Positions 1 through 5,353 of a stretch of DNA of 7,384 nt are shown here, piece by piece. The position numbers were made by a program, and so were the translations under genes. Under the pieces are notes generated by a model. The model made no database searches. It saw nothing but the letters and a program-made list of their open reading frames with translations, and was not told where the DNA came from. The DNA is from an uncultured Collinsella sp. (GTDB lineage: Bacteria > Actinomycetota > Coriobacteriia > Coriobacteriales > Coriobacteriaceae), in the NCBI GenBank assembly GCA_900552735.1, contig USBA01000089.1, forward strand, positions 1 to 7,384, written 5' to 3'. Every line of letters starts with the position of its first letter. Position 1 is the stretch's first letter.

Positions 1-51
1 GGTTGGGCTAGACCAAAGACAATCTCGTGCATCCCCTGCGGACTCATATGG

Positions 52-89
52 AAAACGCCACCGCCGGAGGGGAGCTCGGCGGTGGCGTT
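52..89 (-). terminator. Intrinsic terminator of the surface-protein gene
   Basis: A perfect 12-bp inverted repeat (AACGCCACCGCC at 54-65, GGCGGTGGCGTT at 78-89) encloses a 12-nt loop. Read on the minus strand, the second arm runs straight into TTTT (positions 55 to 52). It begins 58 bp past the stop codon of the surface-protein gene, in the right orientation to end that transcript. On the plus strand the hairpin is not followed by a T-run, so it is probably one-directional. Confidence 0.85.
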
Positions 90-146
90 GTTAAACGGTG
101 CTGGGGCTCGGGGCCTTCGCGGGAGCTGCCATGTGCGCAGAGGCGT

Positions 147-1931
147 CTAAGAGCGCTTGCGGCTCGCCATGGTGCCTGCGGCGATAGCGGCTGTTCCCGC
201 AAGGACGGTTGCCACGATGGCCGCACTCGAGGTGTCGCCGGTTGCCGCGAGCACGCCGGTAGTCTTGGCTTTCGTGGTTGAAGCCGCAACGGCCTTGGTC
301 GGCTTTGAGCCCTCAGGCTTGGGGTTCTGCTTGGACTCCGCGGGCTTGCTTTCTGCGGGCTTGGTCTCGTCGGGCTTGGGGTCTTCCGGCTTGGCTACCT
401 CGGGAGGTGCGATGGTCGTACTTTTGGCGACTGCTTTGATATAGAGGGAGTCGACCGTGGCGTCACCCGTGCCGATGGCTTGGCCTGCCTCGTAGATGCC
501 GTCACGGAGCTTGCGATAGTCAATGACCTTGCCGCCTTCGGGCGTCTGGATGGCGGCGTTCTCAATCTTGATGGTGCCGATTGTCTTGCCGTCAGCGCTC
601 ATGGCACGGGCAAAGATTGCCGCTGTATCTCCTTCGGCCGTTACCTTGCTGCGGATGATCGAGATGACTGCGGGTGTGACGCCCTCGCTGGTCTGGGCGA
701 TGATGCCGATGTTCTCGCCTTGGGGTTCGCGCCTCGTCTCGCCATCTTGGTTTTCGCTGTAGGGGATGGGGCCGTCGCCGTTCTCGACATAGCGGGCTAT
801 GGCCTTGACAACGGAGTCGCTGATGTAGATGTGGCCGCCCTTCTCGTTGGGTCGATCGTTTCTGGTGGAGAATGCAGCCGAAACCTCGCCTTCCGCAAAC
901 GCGTCCACGGTGGAGCCGTTCTTGATGTCGATGTCGTCCTGGTAGGTGAAGAGGGCGTTGGCGCCACCGTATCTGCCTTTACTTGCACGGACCGTCACGT
1001 TTGCATGATCGAGGGTGATGCCTTTGTGGGCATAGACGCCATATTCAACACCGTTTACGTTGAGGGAGGCGTTTGTGGCTGCGAGGCTGCCCTTGGCCTC
1101 GACGGCAGCGTCTTTCTCGGAGCTTGCCTTGACCTGGCTGCCGTCCGAGATGTTGATATTGCCGCCGCTCCAAAGGGCCTCACCATCGGCTGAGCTTGCC
1201 TCGACCGTCCCGCCACCCTTGATGGTGAGGTTCTTGTCGGCTCCAATACCCTTGTCCTTGGTAGCCCTGGCGGTGACGGCTCCGCTGTCGTCAATCGTGA
1301 TATTGCCGTTTGCCCTGATGCCATCCGATGCACCCGTGGCGTTGACGTTGCCCGAACCTTTGATAGCGAGATCACCTCCGGCATTGATGGCATCAAACCC
1401 AGTGCTCGTGGCGTTGACGGATCCGGCTCCGTCGATGTTGATATTACCCGTGGAGAGGATAGCGTCCTCAGTAGATGTCACGCTGAGCGTGCCGCCCTCG
1501 TCGCCTTGGATATTGAGCTCGGCATTCTCGTTAGTGCCATGAGAAACGTTGATGCTTTCGATCCATTCGGCAGTGACGATGTTGGTTCCCGAGTAATTCA
1601 CGTTGAGCTTGCCTGCGGCCTGGATCTCGCCGCCGTTATAGTTGTTGAGCTTCAAGTCGTCGGCGCCGTCCCACGACCAGGTACCGGCCTCGTCGCTCGC
1701 CGCGGTGTTGTACTTGTTGCCGCCGACCTTGACCCATTCCGCTGCGAGCGAGACGCTCGGCATGAGCAGCGAGCTCACCGTGAGCGCGCACACGGCGCCC
1801 GAGACGATGCGGCGCGTCACGCGGCGCCAGCTGCCGTGTGCGAGCAGCGTGCGACGGCGCACGTCGGGCTCGACAAAATGGGCTCCAGAGGTTTTGTCAT
1901 TGCGCTTGGGGGTCGTGAACAAGGCGGCCAT
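147..1931 (-). CDS. Wall-anchored surface protein with beta-helix-like repeats and LPXTG-like sorting signal
   Basis: A 594-residue secreted protein, probably displayed on the cell wall; its ligand is unknown. The start at 1931 (MAALFTTPK) is chosen because GGGAG lies 5 nt upstream; ATGs at 1943, 1949 and 2045 are in frame but lack a well-spaced ribosome binding site. Residues 1-41 are a long basic N-region (RRVTRR at 36-41), 42-63 a hydrophobic signal segment with likely cleavage after S-L-A at 61-63. Residues 147-374 hold about nine degenerate repeats of 22-34 residues in the pattern hydrophobic-x-A-x-(S/T)...A-I-x-(A/S)-x-G-x-(I/L)-x-I-x-x-(G/S)-(G/S), as in right-handed parallel beta-helices. 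The pattern resembles the carbohydrate-binding family of Cthe_2159 (PF14262); this is family resemblance, not proof of sugar binding. Residues 509-546 form a Pro/Lys/Glu wall spacer. The C-terminus is LAATG (561-565), a hydrophobic stretch and RKRS, a sortase signal with Ala instead of the usual Pro. It appears monocistronic, bounded by terminators at both ends. Confidence 0.85.
   Translation of the reverse strand: MAALFTTPKRNDKTSGAHFVEPDVRRRTLLAHGSWRRVTRRIVSGAVCALTVSSLLMPSVSLAAEWVKVGGNKYNTAASDEAGTWSWDGADDLKLNNYNGGEIQAAGKLNVNYSGTNIVTAEWIESINVSHGTNENAELNIQGDEGGTLSVTSTEDAILSTGNINIDGAGSVNATSTGFDAINAGGDLAIKGSGNVNATGASDGIRANGNITIDDSGAVTARATKDKGIGADKNLTIKGGGTVEASSADGEALWSGGNINISDGSQVKASSEKDAAVEAKGSLAATNASLNVNGVEYGVYAHKGITLDHANVTVRASKGRYGGANALFTYQDDIDIKNGSTVDAFAEGEVSAAFSTRNDRPNEKGGHIYISDSVVKAIARYVENGDGPIPYSENQDGETRREPQGENIGIIAQTSEGVTPAVISIIRSKVTAEGDTAAIFARAMSADGKTIGTIKIENAAIQTPEGGKVIDYRKLRDGIYEAGQAIGTGDATVDSLYIKAVAKSTTIAPPEVAKPEDPKPDETKPAESKPAESKQNPKPEGSKPTKAVAASTTKAKTTGVLAATGDTSSAAIVATVLAGTAAIAAGTMASRKRS
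150..251 (-). other. Variant sortase cell-wall sorting signal (LAATG)
   Basis: The last 34 residues of the surface protein (561-594) have the three parts of a cell-wall sorting signal: a pentapeptide LAATG followed by D, an Ala/Val/Ile-rich membrane stretch of about 20 residues, and a basic RKRS tail. Canonical sortase A signals are LPXTG; here Ala replaces Pro. Whether the host sortase accepts this, or a dedicated sortase class does, cannot be told from the window because no sortase gene is present. Confidence 0.75.
294..407 (-). repeat. Pro/Lys/Glu wall-spanning spacer with short repeats
   Basis: Residues 509-546 of the surface protein are built from imperfect short units such as KPED, PKPDET, KPAES, KPAES and PKPEGS. 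At the DNA level the plus strand shows recurring GCGGGCTTG and CGGGCTTGG units between 330 and 400. Such low-complexity segments typically span the peptidoglycan between the folded domain and the sortase anchor. Copy number could vary between strains through slippage; this is inference. Confidence 0.7.
1065..1493 (-). repeat. Tandem protein repeats of about 24 residues (beta-solenoid rungs)
   Basis: Six adjacent units of 23-24 residues lie at residues 147-170, 171-194, 195-217, 218-241, 242-265 and 266-289 of the surface protein. Shared positions are V-x-A-(S/T) at the start, A/G-I near residue 11, G-(N/D)-(I/L)-x-I near residue 17 and G-(S/G) at the end. The DNA units have diverged, so this is an old amplification at the protein level, not a recent DNA tandem repeat. 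Regular hydrophobic spacing with Asn/Gly/Ser turns suggests one turn of a parallel beta-helix per unit. Confidence 0.7.
1743..1808 (-). other. Signal peptide hydrophobic core of the surface protein
   Basis: Encodes residues 42-63: a hydrophobic run (IVSGAVCALTVSSLLMPSV) after the basic RRVTRR, ending in S-L-A before AEW. This fits a Sec signal peptidase I substrate. The preceding 41-residue N-region is unusually long, as seen in some wall-anchored proteins of Gram-positive bacteria, but there is no YSIRK-G/S motif. The twin-arginine pairs do not match the Tat consensus (S-R-R-x-F-L-K) well. Confidence 0.7.
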
Positions 1932-2071
1932 GGTTACTCCCATCCTCATAGGGCCTATGCGATTACGCCCAGCATATCTGCAGGATGAAGCCGGCGGTAG
2001 TGCCGTTTGGAGGGCAAAATGTCCAAAACTTGGGAAGCAATACATCGCGCGTCCGTGCGTTGCCTGGCTTT

Positions 2072-2110
2072 AAAAAAAGCGCGGAGCCGCTCGATGCGAC
2101 CCCGCGCTTT
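2072..2110 (-). terminator. Intrinsic terminator of the purine permease gene
   Basis: AAAGCGCGG (2076-2084) and CCGCGCTTT (2102-2110) form a perfect 9-bp stem with a 17-nt loop. On the minus strand it is followed by a run of seven T (positions 2078 to 2072), a classic rho-independent terminator. It starts 26 bp past the permease stop and lies upstream of the surface-protein gene, so the latter should have its own promoter somewhere in 1932-2071. Confidence 0.9.
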
Positions 2111-2136
2111 GGTGTTCTGCTTTGGCAGCTTTGCCG

Positions 2137-3450
2137 TTACGCTACAAAGAAGTAGACGAGGAAGGCAAGGGCTGCGATCCACATGAGCGGCTTGATCTTG
2201 GAGGCCTCGCCCTTAAAGAGCGCGACGATCACGTAGGCGATAAAGCCCAGGCCGATTCCGGCAGAGATGGAGTAGGTGAAGGGCACGCCGGCGACAATCA
2301 TGAACGCCGGGAAACCCTGCGACACGTCGGACCAGTCGATCTCGGAGGCCTCGCTCATCATGAGGTAGCCGACGTAGACCAGAGCACCGCAGGTGGCGGC
2401 ACTGGAAACGATGGTGACGATGGGGGAGAAGAACGCGGCGAGAATGAACAGCACGCCGGTGGTGACGGAGGTGAGGCCCGTGCGGCCACCGTCGGCAGCG
2501 CCAGAGGTGGACTCGACGAAGGTGGTGATGGAGGAGACGCCCATAAAGCCACCGGCAGCAGCGGCCACGGAGTCGACGACCAGGATGGGGCGGATGTCCT
2601 CGACATTGCCGTCCTCGGTCAAGAACTCGCCCTGCTTGGCGACGGCCATCGCGGTGCCCATGGTGTCGAAGAAGTCGCTCATGAGCAGCGAGAAGGCAAC
2701 GACGAGCAGCATCGGGTCGGTCAGAACCTTCACGATGGCCATGTCGCCATCGGCGGTGCTGGCAAACGGGGCGCCAAAGGTCGAGAAGTCGAGCGGTGCG
2801 ATGAGGCCCTCGGGCGCATGAGTGACGCCCAGCGGGATACCGGCGATAACGGCGAGGATGATGCCGATGAGCAGCGAGCCCGGCACGTTGCGGGAAGCCA
2901 GGGCGACCGTCACGACGATGGAGATGATGCCGACGATAAAGGTGGGGGAGGCGATGTCGCCCAGGCCGACGAGCGTACCGGCGCCAGCGGTGATGATGCC
3001 GGCGTCGCACAGGCCGATCATGGCGATAAACAGGCCCAGACCCACCGAGATGGCGTGGCGCAGGACCACGGGGATGGCGTCCATGATGGCCTCGCGCAGG
3101 CCGCACAGGACGAGCAGCAAGATGACGATACCCTCGAGGAAGATAACGCTCATGGCAACGTGCCAGTCGCCGCCGCACATGGTGGTGGCGATGCCCGCGA
3201 TCATGGCGTTGATGCCCAGACCCGACGCGCAGGCGAGCGGGCGGTTTGCGAAGATGCCCATGCAGATGGTCATGATGCCGGCGCCCAAGCAGGTGGCGCA
3301 GGCGAGCGCTCCCGCATCGATGCCGGCGCCCGAGAGCACCGCAGGGTTGACGGCGATGATGTAGGCCATCGCCAGGAATGTTGTCAGTCCAGCGCGAAGT
3401 TCGGTCCCGATTGTGGACTTGCGCTCACTGACGTGAAAAAGTTCGTCCAT
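2137..3450 (-). CDS. NCS2 family purine permease (AzgA/PbuG type)
   Basis: A 437-residue integral membrane protein that probably imports adenine, guanine and/or hypoxanthine by proton symport. It matches the AzgA/PbuG branch (COG2252) of the NCS2 family. Landmarks: an N-terminal block with L-R-A-G-L-T-T-F-L-A-M-A-Y-I and V-N-P (18-36); G-I-F-A-N-R-P then G-L-G-I-N-A (65-82); DFFDTMGT (259-266), the TM8 substrate-site segment; an E-S-x-x-G-x-x-x-G-G-R-T-G-L block (313-326), the TM10 signature; and F-T-Y-S-I (391-395) in the last repeat. Length and about 12-14 hydrophobic segments fit the family (roughly 430-500). The start at 3450 (MDELFHVSERK) is preferred over an in-frame ATG at 3507 because AAGGAAAGGG lies about 5 nt upstream. 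Exact substrate cannot be assigned. No purine riboswitch was recognised in the leader. The gene is divergent from the deformylase-like gene. Confidence 0.93.
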   Translation of the reverse strand: MDELFHVSERKSTIGTELRAGLTTFLAMAYIIAVNPAVLSGAGIDAGALACATCLGAGIMTICMGIFANRPLACASGLGINAMIAGIATTMCGGDWHVAMSVIFLEGIVILLLVLCGLREAIMDAIPVVLRHAISVGLGLFIAMIGLCDAGIITAGAGTLVGLGDIASPTFIVGIISIVVTVALASRNVPGSLLIGIILAVIAGIPLGVTHAPEGLIAPLDFSTFGAPFASTADGDMAIVKVLTDPMLLVVAFSLLMSDFFDTMGTAMAVAKQGEFLTEDGNVEDIRPILVVDSVAAAAGGFMGVSSITTFVESTSGAADGGRTGLTSVTTGVLFILAAFFSPIVTIVSSAATCGALVYVGYLMMSEASEIDWSDVSQGFPAFMIVAGVPFTYSISAGIGLGFIAYVIVALFKGEASKIKPLMWIAALAFLVYFFVA

Positions 3451-3505
3451 GCATACCCTTTCCTTGTTCGGCCCCGAGTTTAGGCCGATTGACACGAACG
3501 TTCTC

Positions 3506-3534
3506 ACTATAGCCCCTTTACGACGCTGTTGTTC
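3506..3534 (-). promoter_or_regulatory. Candidate promoter of the purine permease
   Basis: On the minus strand TATAGT (3511 to 3506) is a good -10 match. The 17-bp-spaced -35 position reads GAACAA (3534 to 3529), a poor match to TTGACA. A start near 3499 would give a leader of about 50 nt before the ATG at 3450. The assignment rests on the -10 alone. Confidence 0.35.
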
Positions 3535-3604
3535 CTCGCATGTTGATGTTCGGCGCTTTGTAGCAGACGGGCGGTATTTTCCGTATGAAAATGTGTGGGT
3601 ACCG

Positions 3605-3610
3605 TATACT
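3605..3610 (+). promoter_or_regulatory. Candidate -10 element of the deformylase-like gene
   Basis: TATACT matches the bacterial -10 consensus at 5 of 6 bases and sits 33 nt before the ATG at 3644, leaving a leader of about 25-30 nt. No TTGACA-like -35 is found at 16-19 bp upstream, so the call is tentative. Confidence 0.35.
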
Positions 3611-3643
3611 TAAGCAGTTACAACGACCCCTATGGAGGAACGT

Positions 3644-4063
3644 ATGATTAAAGAGCTCTGCCACGACGAGGCTATTCTGTCCCAGCGTTGCGAGGTCGCG
3701 ACCGTCGAGGACGAGTCGGTGGCACAGGACCTGATCGATACCATCAAGTCGCTCGACGATGCCGGCTGCCTTGCCGCCAACCAGATCGGCATCACCAAGA
3801 AGGTCTGCGTCTACCTGGACGATGCCGGCGAGCCCCATGTGCTCTACAACCCCCGTCTGGTGTTTGGCCTGGGTGCCAGCAAGATGGAGGAGAGCTGCCT
3901 GACGCACGACGAGATCACCAAGTCCACGCGCTACATCAAGTGCAAGGTTGCCTTTGACCAGATCGTCGACGGCAAGATGCGCGAGCGCAAGCAGGACTTC
4001 GTCGGCTTCGAGGCACAGATGATCCAGCATATGATCGACCACTGCCTCGGCAAGCTTGTCTAG
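3644..4063 (+). CDS. Peptide deformylase family protein with catalytic Glu replaced by Met
   Basis: A 139-residue protein of the short peptide deformylase type found in Clostridia and gut actinobacteria. True deformylases remove the formyl group from the N-terminal Met of new proteins using a metal held by one Cys and two His. All three ligands can be placed: C86 in motif II (E-S-C-L, usually E-G-C-L-S), and H129 and H133 in motif III. However motif III reads QHMIDH (128-133) instead of QHEIDH, so the catalytic Glu of HEXXH is Met130. Motif I reads A-G-C-L-A-A-N-Q (40-47) where G-x-G-x-A-A-x-Q is usual; Gln47 is kept. The start at 3644 has GGAGG with 5-nt spacing; the ATG at 3632 overlaps that site. 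The frame is intact and codon use ordinary, so it looks maintained, not decayed. It may be inactive as a deformylase, have altered chemistry, or bind a metal or peptide. Probably monocistronic; its TAG stop lies inside a hairpin arm. Confidence 0.88.
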   Translation: MIKELCHDEAILSQRCEVATVEDESVAQDLIDTIKSLDDAGCLAANQIGITKKVCVYLDDAGEPHVLYNPRLVFGLGASKMEESCLTHDEITKSTRYIKCKVAFDQIVDGKMRERKQDFVGFEAQMIQHMIDHCLGKLV

Positions 4064-4166
4064 GGTGACCACAGCACCACACCTCGCCGCTCACTCGTCG
4101 CTTGCGTACCATTAGTACGCGGCGCTCCTCGTTCGGGGCGATCTGTGGCACTGTGGCACCCTAGAC
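4058..4166. repeat. Long imperfect inverted repeat, possible MITE-like or dispersed intergenic element
   Basis: The outer arms GTCTAGGGTG (4058-4067) and CACCCTAGAC (4157-4166) are perfectly complementary over 10 bp. After one bulged A they continue as CCACAG/CTGTGG (4069-4074 with 4151-4156), then CCACA/TGTGG (4077-4081 with 4144-4148) and TCGCC/GGCGA (4084-4088 with 4137-4141). Near the tip, GCGTAC and GTACGC (4104-4109, 4115-4120) close a CATTA loop. Both arms carry TA at the ends of GGGTG/CACCC, as expected for a TA-target element, and there is no coding capacity. The left arm includes the stop codon of the deformylase-like gene. No T-run follows, so it is not a standard terminator. Dispersal in the genome cannot be tested here. 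Confidence 0.6.
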
Positions 4167-4209
4167 CGACCTGTTAGGGTGACTTTATTACGTTCATATG
4201 TGGTTTTTG

Positions 4210-4245
4210 GTCCGGGCGTGACATTGTTGTCATGTCCGGGCTTTT
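4210..4245 (+). terminator. Strong intrinsic terminator ahead of the bile salt hydrolase gene
   Basis: As RNA, 4210-4223 pairs with 4228-4241 over 14 bp (three G-U pairs) around a UUGU loop, followed at once by UUUU and a further GUGUUU. The G-U pairs become mismatches on the other strand, so it is oriented for plus-strand transcripts. It would end transcripts from the deformylase-like gene. Only 63 nt separate it from the ATG of the next gene, so it could alternatively act in that gene's leader. Confidence 0.8.
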
Positions 4246-4308
4246 GTGTTTAGCGCCTTTTTGTTTGGTGACAATAACCTTAGCAAGAACGTAAAGCTAG
4301 GAGGCGCT

Positions 4309-5274
4309 ATGTGTACGAGCATTCGATTTACCGATAATTCCGGCCACATGTATCTAGGCCGCAACCTCGACTGGAGCTTTGACTATGGCCAACAGGTTCG
4401 CGTGATGCCTCGCGGGTTTCACATTCCGTATTCGTTTATCGACGACGCGACAGCGGCACACGCGGTGATCGGTATGTGCATCGATTACAAGAACTATCCC
4501 ATGTTCTTCGACTGCGGCAACGATGCGGGCCTCGCCGTGGCGGGTCTCAATTTCCCGGGTTATGCCGAGTATGCCGAGGACCCTGTCGACGGCAAGACCA
4601 ATATCGCAGCCTATGAGTTTCCCCTGTGGGTGGCAGCGACGTTCTCGACGGTCGATGAGGTCGAGGCCGCGCTGCGCGACACGGTGATTGTCGCCAAATC
4701 TGCCGGAGAGGGGCTGGGCGTGTCGCTGCTCCATTGGATTATCGGCGACAGCCAGCGCAGCATCGTGGTCGAGATGATGGCTGACGGCCTGCATGTATAC
4801 GACGATCCGGTCGACACCCTTGCCAACCAGCCGACCTTCCCGTGGCACATGGAAAACCTACGCACCTATATCACCGCCACAAGCGATTTTCCGCAGACGG
4901 CGACGTGGCGTGGCGCCGAGCTTAAGCCCTATGGAGCCGGTGCCGGCATGCGCGGCATTCCCGGCGACTGCTATTCGCCGAGCCGTTTTGTAAAGGCGGC
5001 GTATCTCAATGCCAATTACCCGCAAAAGGAGAGCGAGACCGAAAACGTCGTCCGTATGTTCCGCTCGCTCGAGGGCGTGGTGATGATTGAGGGGGCGTCC
5101 AGGATGGGCGATGGCAAGTTCGAGAAGACTATCTACACCGGATGCTTTAGCGCGCGCACGGGCAATTATTACTACGCGATGTATGGGGATCCGTCGATTC
5201 GCTACGTGAGCCTGATGGATGCCGAGGGCGCGAGCCCCGATAGACTCGTGGTTCCCGAGCCGCGTCGTTCGTAG
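4309..5274 (+). CDS. Bile salt hydrolase / choloylglycine hydrolase (Ntn-type amidase)
   Basis: A 321-residue cytoplasmic Ntn hydrolase of the choloylglycine hydrolase family, which splits glycine or taurine from conjugated bile acids; penicillin V acylases share the fold. The family set is complete: Cys2 (nucleophile, exposed when Met1 is removed), R18 and D21 (GRNLDW), N81 (AGLNFPGY), N173 (NQPTFPWHMENL) and R226 (IPGDCYSPSRF). Further matches to Clostridium perfringens BSH are HWIIGD at 142-147 and a C-terminal C-F-x-x-x-x-G-x-Y-Y-Y block. Length fits the family (about 315-330). The start at 4309 is fixed by AGGAGG 4 nt upstream and by the need for Cys at position 2; a GTG at 4246 is in frame but would bury the nucleophile. 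No signal peptide. BSH is favoured over PVA by overall similarity, and known BSH activity in Collinsella agrees, but glycine/taurine preference cannot be read with confidence. Its promoter is not obvious. Confidence 0.92.
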   Translation: MCTSIRFTDNSGHMYLGRNLDWSFDYGQQVRVMPRGFHIPYSFIDDATAAHAVIGMCIDYKNYPMFFDCGNDAGLAVAGLNFPGYAEYAEDPVDGKTNIAAYEFPLWVAATFSTVDEVEAALRDTVIVAKSAGEGLGVSLLHWIIGDSQRSIVVEMMADGLHVYDDPVDTLANQPTFPWHMENLRTYITATSDFPQTATWRGAELKPYGAGAGMRGIPGDCYSPSRFVKAAYLNANYPQKESETENVVRMFRSLEGVVMIEGASRMGDGKFEKTIYTGCFSARTGNYYYAMYGDPSIRYVSLMDAEGASPDRLVVPEPRRS

Positions 5275-5298
5275 CCGCTAGCTTTACTGCAATGCAAG

Positions 5299-5332
5299 GC
5301 GGCCCTGCGTCTCCCGTGAGATGCAGGGCCGC
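5299..5332. terminator. Hairpin between the convergent bile salt hydrolase and kup genes
   Basis: GCGGCCCTGCGTCTC (5299-5313) pairs with 5318-5332 over 15 bp with one G-U pair and a CCGT loop. It sits 24 bp after the bile salt hydrolase stop and 21 bp from the kup stop, the expected place for a shared terminator. The following sequence is only moderately T-rich on the plus strand and not on the minus strand. The G-U pair favours the plus-strand RNA, so it probably serves mainly the hydrolase gene. Confidence 0.65.
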
Positions 5333-5353
5333 TGTCGTTGATTTGTGACGTCG

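Noticed and set aside
1..47. A short minus-strand open frame starting at 47 (MSPQGMHEIVFGLAQ) that runs off the left edge
   Set aside because: Too short to recognise, with no convincing ribosome binding site and a start almost inside the terminator hairpin. It could be the beginning of a gene outside the window but cannot be supported.
480..1193. Long plus-strand open frames over the surface-protein gene
   Set aside because: No ribosome binding site and no recognisable domain; the minus-strand frame has a signal peptide, repeats and a sorting signal that explain the sequence.
1065..1493. A CRISPR-like or DNA tandem array in the surface-protein gene
   Set aside because: The periodicity is at the protein level; DNA units are divergent and there are no identical repeats with unique spacers.
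2122..3483. A 453-codon plus-strand open frame antisense to the permease
   Set aside because: Its product is a low-complexity Asp/Gly/His/Ala-rich string with no family resemblance, a product of the GC-biased codons of the real gene on the other strand.
3451..3540. A purine riboswitch in the permease leader
   Set aside because: The leader of about 50-90 nt lacks a three-way junction with the conserved pyrimidine-rich core; only small palindromes are visible.
3518..4072. A 184-codon minus-strand open frame over the deformylase-like gene
   Set aside because: It is the complement of a recognisable plus-strand protein with a good ribosome binding site; it is an antisense shadow.
4246..4308. GTG start at 4246 for the bile salt hydrolase
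   Set aside because: It has no ribosome binding site, overlaps the terminator's U-rich tail and would place the nucleophilic Cys at residue 23 instead of 2.
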